Made by a program: the position numbers and the translations under genes
Notes under the pieces: generated by a model
Seen by the model: the letters and a program-made list of their open reading frames with translations, nothing else
What the model was told of the DNA's origin: nothing
Databases searched by the model: none
From: an uncultured Collinsella sp.
Lineage (GTDB): Bacteria; Actinomycetota; Coriobacteriia; Coriobacteriales; Coriobacteriaceae
Assembly (NCBI GenBank): GCA_934654625.1
Contig: CAKUGM010000064.1
Location: 1 to 7,272, forward strand
Length of the DNA stretch: 7,272 nucleotides
Reading direction: 5' to 3'
Shown here: piece after piece, positions 1-6,812 of the stretch
Position numbering within the stretch: the first letter of the stretch is position 1
How the letters are laid out: each line of letters starts with the position of its first letter

Positions 1-390
1 CTCGTTGCAGAGCTCGCGAATCTTCGCCACCGGAGTCTCGTTGAACTTAGCGGTACCGAGCTTCTCTTCGACCTTGTGCTCGATAGGCTGGCCATGACAA
101 TCCCAACCGGGGACATACGGGGTCTCGTAGCCCTGCATGGCCTGATAACGGTTGATGATGTCCTTGGAGATCTTGTTCATGGCATGGCCGATGTGAATCG
201 GGCCGTTAGCGTACGGAGGACCATCGTGCAGGACGAACTTCTTGTGTCCCTCGTTCTTTTTCAAAAGCTGCTCATAGACCTTGTTGTCCTGCCAGTCCTT
301 GAGTCGCTTGGGCTCGGACTTGGAAAGACCGGCACGCATGGGAAAACCGGTCTTGGGCAGGTTCATGGTCTGCTTGTACTCGTTGGCCAC
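1..390 (-). CDS. ileS: Isoleucyl-tRNA synthetase, N-terminal part (partial)
   Basis: Class I aminoacyl-tRNA synthetase that charges tRNA-Ile with isoleucine in the cytoplasm. Only the first 130 codons are present; the gene continues past base 1, so the editing domain, the KMSKS loop and the anticodon-binding part are not seen. The visible protein has the IleS N-terminus: a [12 protein letters not shown] segment (about residues 31-42), then [16 protein letters not shown] (55-70) containing the ATP-binding HIGH signature at 66-69, and [19 protein letters not shown] (94-112). The start is a GTG at 388-390, chosen because the minus strand reads AAAGGGG six bases upstream; an internal ATG at 364-366 lacks a comparable site. 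It is preceded by an isoleucine T-box leader, which independently supports the identity. The Q in [10 protein letters not shown] replaces the L common in many bacterial IleS; this is probably lineage variation. Confidence 0.97.
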   Translation of the reverse strand, partial: MANEYKQTMNLPKTGFPMRAGLSKSEPKRLKDWQDNKVYEQLLKKNEGHKKFVLHDGPPYANGPIHIGHAMNKISKDIINRYQAMQGYETPYVPGWDCHGQPIEHKVEEKLGTAKFNETPVAKIRELCNE

Positions 391-436
391 GAATACCCCT
401 TTCGTATACGCACGGGCGCAATCACGCCCTTTGGGC

Positions 437-477
437 ACAAATAAAGCGCCCGTCCCTACCAGCTGGGACGAAGCGCT
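437..477 (-). terminator. T-box attenuator terminator of ileS
   Basis: Intrinsic terminator at the end of the T-box leader. AGCGC (477-473) pairs with GCGCT (449-445) and CGTCCC (470-465) with GGGACG (456-451), around an 8-base loop (464-457). A small internal mismatch separates the two helices (TT at 472-471 opposite G450). The T-rich tail TTATTTGT follows at 444-437. CGTCCC and the bases next to it are also the 3' strand of the antiterminator, which is the expected switch. The distance from the tail to the ileS GTG is about 46 bases and holds the ribosome binding site. Confidence 0.85.
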
Positions 478-730
478 CGCATACAGCATTGCTGCTCATC
501 GCTCTTCGTTTAACCACCCAGCTAAGATGCTCGGGCACAACGCGCACCCTGCATCCGATACTCGGCTGGCCTGTATCGACGGCCATCTCGGCGACGCCTA
601 CTGAGGATTGCTCCCGTTGGGGCCGCGGCTCCGGGGTGATTTTCGCGCGGGCGCACACGCCGGACTCTCAGCCAAGATCCGACTCTCTGAAGTGCACGGT
701 GACCGGTTACTCGTCCCCATCAACGCTTAA
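437..730 (-). promoter_or_regulatory. Isoleucine T-box riboswitch (ileS leader)
   Basis: Transcriptional T-box that senses uncharged tRNA-Ile and allows readthrough into ileS. Reading the minus strand: the stem I base pairs GGGG (718-715) and GTT (724-722) with CCCC (622-619) and AAC (618-616). GACGAGTA (715-708) supplies the AGUA side of the specifier loop. GTGCAC (697-692) pairs with GTGTGC (658-653), and AGAGAG (688-683) lies in the distal arm. The opposite specifier side reads GAAA-AUC-A, with the Ile codon AUC at 640-638. A linker hairpin pairs CGATAC (578-573) with GTATCG (561-556). The antiterminator pairs AGCTGGG (523-517) with CCCAGCT (467-461) and ACGAAG (509-504) with CTTCGT (473-468), leaving a 7-base bulge UGGUUAA (516-510). 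Its UGGU fits the acceptor end of a tRNA with discriminator A. The 3' strand of this helix is shared with the terminator, so the two folds exclude each other. Fold assignments are by eye. Confidence 0.9.
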
Positions 731-734
731 CAGG

Positions 735-764
735 TTTGTATGCTAGCACGAACGAACAGTGCAA
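735..764 (-). promoter_or_regulatory. Possible promoter of the ileS T-box leader
   Basis: On the minus strand TTGCAC (764-759) is followed after 18 bases by TACAAA (740-735), four of six matches to a -10 box. An alternative -10 is TAGCAT (745-740) with an extended TGn (748-746). Either would start transcription at or just before the stem I base of the T-box at about 724-730. The position is right but the boxes are weak, so this is inference. Confidence 0.35.
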
Positions 765-784
765 GCATCAATGTTTTACAAAGC

Positions 785-825
785 ATGAAAAGCGGGACAA
801 AATCGTCGTAGGATCCAGCCCCGCT
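785..825 (-). terminator. Possible terminator after the zinc-ribbon gene
   Basis: Just after the stop codon of the zinc-ribbon gene the minus strand has AGCGGG (825-820) and CCCGCT (796-791), a perfect 6-bp stem that can extend by a G-T and a C-G pair. It is followed by TTT within CTTTTC (790-788). The loop is long, near 20 bases, and the T-tract is short, so this is a weak candidate that would separate the gene from the ileS leader. Confidence 0.4.
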
Positions 826-836
826 CTCATAGCGTT

Positions 837-1379
837 CTATTCCACAGAGGAGGGCGCACCGAGCTTATGGCCGCAAGACATGCAGAAGGCATCGCCCTCG
901 GCAACAGGCGCCCCGCAGGCAGGACACGTGGGCCCATCAGCGGGCACGGCGGATGCAGCGGGAGCGGCCGACTGCTGCTGAGCGGCAAACGCCGCCTTGA
1001 TATCATCGATGGGCTTGCCGCAGCCAGCGCAAAACAGATCGGTCGCACTCATGCGCGCCCCGCAGAAGGGGCAGGCAAACGAAGTTGCCGCCTTGCTAGC
1101 CTGCTGAGCCTGACGGTCGAGCTCATCGAGCTGGGCCTGGAGCGAAGCGCGCTCGGCGTCGACAGCCGCGATACCATCATACAGGGCCTCACGGCCAGAA
1201 CGGAACTCGAGGTTGTCCTTGGTGGCATCATAGAGGCTCGCGCCGAGCTGGGCCGCAAGCGCCTGACGGCGCTTCATCGCATCGCTCATCTGCACTTTGA
1301 TCTTTTGCGTATCTACAGCTCGACCGGCACTTGCCATGCCGCGATTCATCGAAGCCTGGATGTCATCGAAAAAGCCCAT
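837..1379 (-). CDS. Double zinc-ribbon protein with helical middle, unknown function
   Basis: A 180-residue protein with no assigned function. The N-terminus MGFFDDIQ resembles small zinc-ribbon proteins of Gram-positive bacteria. Residues about 20-98 are rich in Ala, Gln, Glu, Asp and Leu with heptad-like spacing, probably a long helix or coiled coil. Two zinc ribbons follow: CPFCG...FCAGCG with cysteines at 103, 106, 117 and 120, and CPACG...FCMSCG with cysteines at 152, 155, 166 and 169. An Ala/Gln/Pro-rich linker joins them. There is no signal peptide or membrane segment, so it is probably cytosolic. The start at ATG 1377-1379 is chosen because GAGAGGA lies six bases upstream; the ATG at 1383-1385 abuts that site and a TTG at 1392-1394 lies within it. 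The gene lies upstream of and in the same direction as ileS, but the T-box and a possible terminator separate them. A structural or partner-binding role is a guess. Confidence 0.85.
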   Translation of the reverse strand: MGFFDDIQASMNRGMASAGRAVDTQKIKVQMSDAMKRRQALAAQLGASLYDATKDNLEFRSGREALYDGIAAVDAERASLQAQLDELDRQAQQASKAATSFACPFCGARMSATDLFCAGCGKPIDDIKAAFAAQQQSAAPAASAVPADGPTCPACGAPVAEGDAFCMSCGHKLGAPSSVE

Positions 1380-1417
1380 CGCCATTCCTCTCAATGCGTT
1401 TTGCCGAAATTCAATTG

Positions 1418-1447
1418 ATTAAAGACACTATGCCATAGCGGGGTGAA
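1418..1447 (-). promoter_or_regulatory. Possible promoter of the zinc-ribbon gene
   Basis: On the minus strand TTCACC (1447-1442, four of six to TTGACA) is followed after 18 bases by TTTAAT (1423-1418, five of six to TATAAT). This would start transcription near 1411, leaving a leader of about 30 bases before the ATG at 1379. It is plausible by position and sequence, with no further support. Confidence 0.35.
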
Positions 1448-1479
1448 ATGGTGATGGTGAGCCGATTATAAGGGCTTCC

Positions 1480-2565
1480 TTACAAAAGGCTCCTGCCCAA
1501 AGCGTCCGCATCCTTGATGGCCTGGGCAAAACGCTCATCGGTAAATGACTCGGGATTTGCCTGTTTCCATTCATTTGTCGCATGGGCCGCTTCGCAAAGA
1601 GCGGGAATGAAACCCTCGTCAAGGCCCAAGGCATCGAGGGTTACGGGAAGCCCGAGCTTCTTGTTGAAGGTGGCATAGCGCTCAAGATTTGCATCATCGC
1701 CAATATAGGCCAAAAGCACGAGAACGCCGAAGCTCACCACTTCACCATGGAGATAGCTACCGGGATGCTCAACGGCGCAGGTGGCGTTATAAAAAGCGTG
1801 AGCGACGCTCGAGTTGTAATAGAAGTCGTTTTGATTGGTGAGGTTGGAGACGTAACCCGTGTTGACAACGATATCGAGCGCGATCTGGCGCACGGCATCA
1901 GAGCTCACGTTTGCGCGCACATCGGCTAGTCCCTGCTCTCCATACGCGAACAGCGGCTCGGAGCAGGTACGGGCCAAGGCCAGTCCCAAAGCGGCCGTAT
2001 GCTCCAAACCACCAGCACTCGTGGCATACTCAACCTCAGACTGCTTGGAGAGCGCGTCACCGATACCCGCCCAGAAGTACTCCGCGGGAGCATTGGCGAT
2101 TATCGCGGGATTGATAAAGATATGGTCCGGGCAATGCGGGTAGCTGTACCCCTCAAGCGACCCATCCTCGTTATACACGACGGCGATGGCGGTGCCCGCC
2201 GAACAATTAGAGCAAATGGTAGGAACCGAAAAAACCTTCTTGCCAAGCTCGATATTCGCGGTCTTTACCGTATCGATCGCTTTGCCTCCACCGATGGCAA
2301 AGAGCGCATCGGCAGCCTGAGCCAGAGGGCTGTTGACTATCTTTGCGATATTGTTACGCGTGCTGTTCTTGCCGTACACATGACGCCCGAGAATTTCGAT
2401 ATCGCTGCCGGCAAGAGCAGCCTCGATACCGGGAGCAGCGGCCGCGAGAGCGCGCTCACCGCCAATCAACATGATCTTTTTGGCCTTATGAAGCGCCAAG
2501 ACTTCTAGGATCGCATCAAAACAATCCTCACCGATGGTGTAATTGCTCAACTCGACAGTACGCAT
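1480..2565 (-). CDS. Iron-containing alcohol dehydrogenase-family (glycerol dehydrogenase-like) oxidoreductase
   Basis: A 361-residue cytosolic NAD(P)-dependent, metal-dependent dehydrogenase of the glycerol dehydrogenase/iron-containing alcohol dehydrogenase fold; the substrate is unknown. The N-terminal nucleotide-binding half has KKIMLIGGERAL (29-40) and the diagnostic GGGKAIDTVK (92-101). The C-terminal helical half keeps all three expected metal ligands: D170 in AGIGDAL, H256 in VAHAFYN and H273 in YLHGEVVSFG. The segment aligned with the substrate-site STDAPCSAL of classical GldA reads SNCSAGTAI (119-127), so the glycerol-contacting Asp appears replaced by Cys121; I would not call this a glycerol dehydrogenase. 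Start ATG 2563-2565 has GGGAAGGG about seven bases upstream; an upstream in-frame extension to 2646 has no such site. A possible extended -10 (TGTTATCAG, 2645-2637) lies upstream. Downstream, GGGC (1498-1495) and GCCC (1475-1472) could form a weak terminator. Family call is firm, substrate is not. Confidence 0.93.
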   Translation of the reverse strand: MRTVELSNYTIGEDCFDAILEVLALHKAKKIMLIGGERALAAAAPGIEAALAGSDIEILGRHVYGKNSTRNNIAKIVNSPLAQAADALFAIGGGKAIDTVKTANIELGKKVFSVPTICSNCSAGTAIAVVYNEDGSLEGYSYPHCPDHIFINPAIIANAPAEYFWAGIGDALSKQSEVEYATSAGGLEHTAALGLALARTCSEPLFAYGEQGLADVRANVSSDAVRQIALDIVVNTGYVSNLTNQNDFYYNSSVAHAFYNATCAVEHPGSYLHGEVVSFGVLVLLAYIGDDANLERYATFNKKLGLPVTLDALGLDEGFIPALCEAAHATNEWKQANPESFTDERFAQAIKDADALGRSLL

Positions 2566-2703
2566 GAAACACCCTTCCCAACATGCTAGCCAGCGGCCTA
2601 AAAGACGCCGTCGCGCGTATGCGTAATGATTCAATTCTGATAACACGGGCTTGCACTTCGATCGAGAAACAAATCATTAACAACCATCACAGCTTCGATA
2701 TGA

Positions 2704-2748
2704 AGCGAAACGCCCCGCACGCCTCAAGAAGCCGAGGGGTGCGGGGCG
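2704..2748 (-). terminator. Intrinsic terminator of ftsH
   Basis: A strong hairpin 37 bases after the ftsH stop: CGCCCCGCAC (2748-2739 read on the minus strand) pairs over ten bases with GTGCGGGGCG (2720-2711), and CCTC and GAGG pair further in after one mismatch. The minus strand continues TTTCGCTT, a modest T-rich tail, whereas the plus strand continues TAAAATC. It therefore serves ftsH and insulates the downstream dehydrogenase gene, which lies in the same direction. Confidence 0.85.
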
Positions 2749-2784
2749 TAAAATCAAAAGCGCAAAAGCGATTCAAGCAATCGA

Positions 2785-4677
2785 TTACTGTGCCTTGGGC
2801 ATCAGCGGATTCTCGCGTGACAGGAGGGTCATGAACTCCTCGCCAGTGATGGTTTCCTTCTTGTAAAGATAGCGAGCGAGCTCGTGCAGCTTGAACTTGT
2901 TCTCCTTCAGGATCTGCAGAGCGCGCGCATGGGCCTCCTCAATGAGCTTTGCCACCAGGGTATCCACATGTTCGGCGGTTCCCGGAGCACAGGTGAGCGA
3001 AGTATCCTGGTTCAGGTACTGGTTTTGGACCGTACCAAGCGCCATCATGCCAAACTCGTCGGACATGCCGAAGCGCGTGACCATGTTGCGCGCAAGCTTC
3101 GTCGCCTGCTCGATATCGTTCGCGGCACCCGTTGTCATCTCACCGAAGATAAGCTCCTCGGCAGCACGGCCACCGCAATAAACGGCGAGCTTGTCCAAGA
3201 TCTCCTGCTTGGTCGTAAGGAACTTCTCGTCCTCTTCGACCTGCATCGTGTAGCCCAGCGCACCGGAGGTACGCGGCACGATCGTGATCTTGGTAACAGG
3301 AGCAGAACCCTTCTGACGCGCAGCCACGATGGCATGGCCGATCTCGTGGTACGAGACAACCTGCTTCTCGTGGTCGGAAAGAACCGTGGACTTACGCTGC
3401 TGGCCGGCGATGACTACCTCGACCGATTCCTCGAAATCCTCCTGAGTAGCGCGCTTGCGACCCATGCGAACAGCACGAAGGGCGCCCTCGTTGATGATAT
3501 TCGCAAGGTCGGCACCGGATGCGCCCGGCGTGGCGCGCGCGATAGCCGAAAGATCGATCGGCGGCTGGATCTTCACGTCCTTGGCATGCAGCTCGAGAAT
3601 CGACTTGCGGCCCGTAAGGTCGGGAAGCTCGACGGGAATACGACGGTCAAAACGACCGGGACGAAGCAGTGCCGGGTCCAAGCTATCGGGGCGGTTTGTA
3701 GCCGCAAGAACGACGATACCCTTATGGTTATCGAAGCCGTCCATCTCGGTCAGCAGCTGGTTCAGGGTCTGCTCGCGCTCGTCGTTACCCGAGAAACCGC
3801 CGCCATCGCGCTTCTTGCCGATGGTATCGATCTCGTCGATAAAGACGATGCAGGGAGCCTTTTCCTTAGCCTGCTTGAACAGGTCGCGCACCTTGGCGGC
3901 GCCACGGCCCACGAACATCTCGACAAACTCAGAGCCCGAAATGGAGAAGAAGGGCACGCCGGCCTCGCCAGCGACGGCCTTAGCGAGCAAAGTTTTACCG
4001 GTACCCGGAGGTCCTACGAGCAGAGCACCACGGGGCAGCTTGGCACCGATCTCCTCGTAACGCTTGGGATTCTCGAGAAAATCGACAACTTCCTTGAGAG
4101 ATTCCTTGGCCTCTTCCTGGCCTGCGACATCCTTAAAGGTCACGCCCACATCTTTAGAAGCGATCACGCGTGCGCCGGACTTACCCAGACCGCCGCCGCC
4201 AAAACCGCCGCCGCCGAAGTTCATCGACGGACCGTCGTCGCCCATAGCCTTCTTCATCTTGCGGTTGAGCCACCAGCCCACAAGGAAGAAGATAGCTATG
4301 GGAAGCGCCATAGTGAGCAGGTAGTACATCATCAACCCGGAGTTCTTATCGGGAACCACCGAGGTCAAAGAGGCGCCCGCGTCGAGCACGCGGTCGGTAA
4401 AGCCGGAGTCGTTGGGGACACCGACCGTCTTATAGGCGATGTCTTCGCTTTCACCCTTTTTGGTGTAATAGATCGTGTAATCGTCCGTGTTGTATTCGAC
4501 CTTATCGACCTTCTTCTTTTTCAAGGCGGTCACAAACGTCGAATAATCCGTCTCGGTGATCTGCTGAGTGCGTCCCAGATTGGGGAAAAGCACCGTGCTG
4601 AGCACGAGGTAGACAACGAACGCGATGAGAACGTAGAGGATCATATTCCGTCTACGCTTGCGGTCATCCATCTCCAT
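2785..4677 (-). CDS. ftsH: ATP-dependent membrane zinc metalloprotease FtsH
   Basis: Hexameric AAA+ protease anchored in the cytoplasmic membrane; it extracts and degrades misfolded membrane proteins and short-lived regulators. The 630-residue protein shows the full order: a basic N-terminus, membrane segment about 12-32, an extracytoplasmic domain (about 35-112), second membrane segment about 114-137, a glycine-rich linker (154-163), then the AAA+ domain. The latter has Walker A GPPGTGKT (222-229), pore loop FVG (255-257), Walker B IVFIDEID (277-284) and the second region of homology ending GRFDRR (341-346). The peptidase has HEIGH (444-448) and the third zinc ligand D521 in [10 protein letters not shown]. 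Length is normal. Start ATG 4675-4677 is chosen because TGGAG sits eight bases upstream; in-frame ATG 4723-4725 and TTG 4729-4731 would add 16 or 18 residues but lack a binding site. The residue after the pore FVG is Arg258, where Val or Met is usual. It is monocistronic with its own terminator; no convincing promoter was found. Confidence 0.98.
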   Translation of the reverse strand: MEMDDRKRRRNMILYVLIAFVVYLVLSTVLFPNLGRTQQITETDYSTFVTALKKKKVDKVEYNTDDYTIYYTKKGESEDIAYKTVGVPNDSGFTDRVLDAGASLTSVVPDKNSGLMMYYLLTMALPIAIFFLVGWWLNRKMKKAMGDDGPSMNFGGGGFGGGGLGKSGARVIASKDVGVTFKDVAGQEEAKESLKEVVDFLENPKRYEEIGAKLPRGALLVGPPGTGKTLLAKAVAGEAGVPFFSISGSEFVEMFVGRGAAKVRDLFKQAKEKAPCIVFIDEIDTIGKKRDGGGFSGNDEREQTLNQLLTEMDGFDNHKGIVVLAATNRPDSLDPALLRPGRFDRRIPVELPDLTGRKSILELHAKDVKIQPPIDLSAIARATPGASGADLANIINEGALRAVRMGRKRATQEDFEESVEVVIAGQQRKSTVLSDHEKQVVSYHEIGHAIVAARQKGSAPVTKITIVPRTSGALGYTMQVEEDEKFLTTKQEILDKLAVYCGGRAAEELIFGEMTTGAANDIEQATKLARNMVTRFGMSDEFGMMALGTVQNQYLNQDTSLTCAPGTAEHVDTLVAKLIEEAHARALQILKENKFKLHELARYLYKKETITGEEFMTLLSRENPLMPKAQ

Positions 4678-4748
4678 TGGCAAAACTCCATCTCGAGAAT
4701 TATTGATTACTGGTTGATACCCCATTGACAATAAGATAATCAGGAAGA

Positions 4749-4778
4749 TTGCTAAGGAAGGCTCCCTTAAGCGATAAG
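4749..4778 (+). promoter_or_regulatory. Possible promoter of the adenosyltransferase gene
   Basis: TTGCTA (4749-4754) and GATAAG (4773-4778) are separated by 18 bases, each matching four of six consensus bases. Transcription would start near 4785 and give a leader of about 38 bases to the ATG at 4823. A perfect TTGACA also occurs at 4725-4730 but has no good -10 box at 16-18 bases. An inverted repeat, TAAGG (4753-4757) and CCTTA (4765-4769), overlaps the end of the -35 box and the spacer. Which boxes are used cannot be decided by eye. Confidence 0.3.
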
Positions 4779-4822
4779 CTCATAAAGATATGCGTCACGT
4801 ACACGAAAGGCCCGAAGACACG

Positions 4823-5359
4823 ATGGCTCGACTCGAATGCGGAAAAGTGCAGATCTATACCGGAGACGGCAAGGGAAAGACCACGGCGGCGCTTGGTCTG
4901 TCCATGCGCGCACGCGGATACGGACTCGACGTCCTCTTTCTTCAGTTTGCAAAGAAACTTGTCTGCGCAGAGCACGAAATCGCACCCTGCCTAGGCCTCG
5001 AAATCGCGCAGGCTACGCAGGAGACGCCGGGGCTCTGCGCACAGCAGATCCTCAAGCTCGCGCACTGGGCCTTGGCCCCTTCCGGAGATGCGCCACAGGC
5101 GAGTATTCCCATCGCTGCGCGGACAAAGCCGGTAGACGTACTGGTGCTCGACGAAGTGGGCTATGCGATGAATCGCGGCTATGTCGCCCGCGCAGATATC
5201 GAGGAGCTTATCGCAGCGAAGCCGAAGGCGACCGAGCTCGTGCTCACCGGGCGTGGACTCAACGATCTTTCCGACCTAGCAGACCTGGTAACCGAAATGG
5301 TTCCCGTTAAGCACTATTTTGACGAAGGCCTTCTCGCTCGTCGCGGGATCGAATACTAG
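4823..5359 (+). CDS. cobO: Corrinoid (cob(I)yrinic acid a,c-diamide) adenosyltransferase, CobO/BtuR type
   Basis: Transfers the 5'-deoxyadenosyl group of ATP to cob(I)alamin or cobyrinic acid a,c-diamide in the cytosol, giving adenosylated corrinoids for B12 synthesis or salvage. The 178-residue protein has the family's features in order: P-loop GDGKGKTT (14-21), QFAKK (41-45), an AHWAL segment (80-84), VLVLDEVGYAMNRGYV (106-121), LVLTGRG (139-145) and the C-terminal ADLVTEM...VKHYFDEGLLARRGIEY (153-178). Length is close to the usual one. Start ATG 4823-4825 is preferred because MARLECGKVQIYTG matches the usual short lead before the P-loop; the only upstream candidate is GAAAGG, 12 bases away, so the binding site is weak. 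ATG at 4790 would add 11 residues and has no site. It stands alone on the plus strand with no other B12 genes nearby, which favours salvage or housekeeping adenosylation, but the rest of the genome is unseen. Its stop shares CTAG with the MATE stop. Confidence 0.93.
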   Translation: MARLECGKVQIYTGDGKGKTTAALGLSMRARGYGLDVLFLQFAKKLVCAEHEIAPCLGLEIAQATQETPGLCAQQILKLAHWALAPSGDAPQASIPIAARTKPVDVLVLDEVGYAMNRGYVARADIEELIAAKPKATELVLTGRGLNDLSDLADLVTEMVPVKHYFDEGLLARRGIEY

Positions 5360-6735
5360 AGGGCGATCTCGAAACGCTCCTGACGCTCCCTGGCACGACC
5401 CAGCCAGTTGCCGGAGTGATGATAGATGGCAAACAGAACCGCAGTCACAACCCACGTGACGGGATAGACCATAAGCATCGTGCCCATCTCGTGATGCAGC
5501 GGCACAATGGTGAACAGCCATGCGATACGCAAGACGCAAGTTCCCAGCAGCGTCATGATCATAGGCTGAAGGCTCACGCCCGACCCGCGAATAGCACCCG
5601 AGGCGTTGTCGACCACCGAATAAAAGATGTAGAACGGCGCCACGTAATGGATCATCAGGCGCGTGTAGTACGTTACGCCCGGATCATCGATAAAGAAACG
5701 CGAAAGCGGGTCGACAAAGAAGATCAGCAGCCAAGACAAAGACCCCACCAGCACGAGCGACATGACAAGCGAGGTATGGTAGCCCTCACGCATGCGTCGG
5801 TAGTTGCGGGCACCAAAATTCTGCGCCGTGAAGGTGGTAAGCGCCACGCCAAGAGCCTCGACGACAAGCCAAACAAAGACATCGAGTCGGCTCGCGAGAC
5901 CGCAGCCAGTAACGGCATCGGCTCCAAAGCTATTGATAGTCGACTGCACGATGATGTTCGAAATGGAATAGGCGGCAGATTGAATGCCCAAAGGCAAACC
6001 GCACGACACCATATTCTTCAAGATGACGGGATCGATGCGCATGCGACGAAACTCGAGCCGCCAAGCGCCCTCGGCATTATGCATACGGTGAAGAATCAAA
6101 AGGCAGCTATTGGTGATGGCAAGAGCGGTCGCGATGCCGCAACCGAGAGCCTCAAGTCGAAGCCCCACCACGAAGATAAGATCGAGCACGATGTTTACAA
6201 CGCAGCTCACCGCCGTAATCAAAGCGGGACCGCGCGTATCGCCAACCGCGCGCAGGAGTGCTACGCCCATGTTCATCATGAGCGTAAAGGTCATGGCGCC
6301 CAGATAGCAACGCGAATAGAGAATGGCGTCGGGGAGCAGCTCCTCGGGTGTACCCATAAGGCGCAGGATATCGGGAATGAAGATAACGCCAAAGACGGTG
6401 ACGGTGAGACCGATCAGCAACGAGAGCATCATAGCCGTATGGACTGCACGCGAAAGCCGCTCGTCGTCCTTTTGACCAAAGAACTGACCGACGCAAACAG
6501 CGCAGCCTGCGCCAAGACCCACGCAGAAGCCCACAACGAGCTCGGTCAAGCATGTCGTTGCCTGGATGCCGCCAAGAGCGTCCTTGCCGCCAAACTGGCC
6601 GACGACGAACGTGTTGATCAGCGTATACGCCTGCTGGAAAAAGGAGCTGAAGAAAATGGGGATGCAGAGCGTGAGCAACTGCCTCCAGATTACGCCCTCG
6701 GTAACATCGACCGCCGTTTCCTTGGACCTTGCCAT
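5356..6735 (-). CDS. MATE-family multidrug/metabolite exporter
   Basis: Integral membrane antiporter of the MATE family (MatE domain twice, NorM/DinF-like), exporting cationic drugs or metabolites in exchange for Na+ or H+; substrate unknown. The 459-residue length fits the family. The two internally homologous halves are visible: VVGQFGGKDALGGIQATT (44-61), QFFGQKDDERLSRAVH (84-99) and ALLRAVGDTRGPALI (159-173) in the first; AQNFGARNYRRMREG (304-318) and AIRGSGVSLQPMIM (381-394) in the second. Long hydrophobic stretches throughout are consistent with about twelve membrane helices, and a charged tail ends the protein. Start ATG 6733-6735 has AGGGGAG about four bases upstream. A candidate promoter lies about 40 bases further up, and three repeated GCAAA-CATG elements lie beyond it. 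It converges on cobO with overlapping stop codons and no terminator between them. The upstream methyltransferase gene is in the same direction and could read through. Confidence 0.94.
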   Translation of the reverse strand: MARSKETAVDVTEGVIWRQLLTLCIPIFFSSFFQQAYTLINTFVVGQFGGKDALGGIQATTCLTELVVGFCVGLGAGCAVCVGQFFGQKDDERLSRAVHTAMMLSLLIGLTVTVFGVIFIPDILRLMGTPEELLPDAILYSRCYLGAMTFTLMMNMGVALLRAVGDTRGPALITAVSCVVNIVLDLIFVVGLRLEALGCGIATALAITNSCLLILHRMHNAEGAWRLEFRRMRIDPVILKNMVSCGLPLGIQSAAYSISNIIVQSTINSFGADAVTGCGLASRLDVFVWLVVEALGVALTTFTAQNFGARNYRRMREGYHTSLVMSLVLVGSLSWLLIFFVDPLSRFFIDDPGVTYYTRLMIHYVAPFYIFYSVVDNASGAIRGSGVSLQPMIMTLLGTCVLRIAWLFTIVPLHHEMGTMLMVYPVTWVVTAVLFAIYHHSGNWLGRARERQERFEIAL

Positions 6736-6773
6736 TTCGCTCCCCTCTCCTCCCTTAAGCGCGACAGTTTCCT

Positions 6774-6802
6774 AGGGTACGTCGATGCACGAAAAGCTTC
6801 AA
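6774..6802 (-). promoter_or_regulatory. Possible promoter of the MATE gene
   Basis: On the minus strand TTGAAG (6802-6797, four of six to TTGACA) is followed after exactly 17 bases by TACCCT (6779-6774), which has the TAnnnT form common for actinobacterial -10 boxes. Transcription would start near 6767 and give a leader of about 32 bases that carries the ribosome binding site. Confidence 0.45.
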
Positions 6803-6812
6803 GCGACGTTTT

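Noticed and set aside
422..746. Several small open frames on both strands between ileS and the zinc-ribbon gene
   Set aside because: They fall in the T-box leader, whose base-paired structure explains the sequence, and none has a ribosome binding site or protein-like composition.
740..747. GCTAGCAT on the minus strand upstream of ileS and again at 2590-2583 upstream of the dehydrogenase gene
   Set aside because: Eight-base repeats are very common at this length. The second copy has no -35 partner and would start transcription inside the ribosome binding site.
867..1418. 183-codon open frame antisense to the zinc-ribbon gene
   Set aside because: The minus strand has two perfect zinc ribbons and a good ribosome binding site; the plus frame has neither and is a codon-bias shadow.
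2884..4728. 614-codon open frame antisense to ftsH
   Set aside because: It mirrors ftsH, whose codons rarely give stops on the other strand in GC-rich DNA. The product has no recognisable motifs while the minus-strand reading is an unmistakable FtsH.
4762..4773. The 12-base string CTCCCTTAAGCG occurs here and again at 6750-6761, both near gene starts
   Set aside because: In a window of this length one or two shared 12-mers are expected by chance, and the placements relative to promoters differ.
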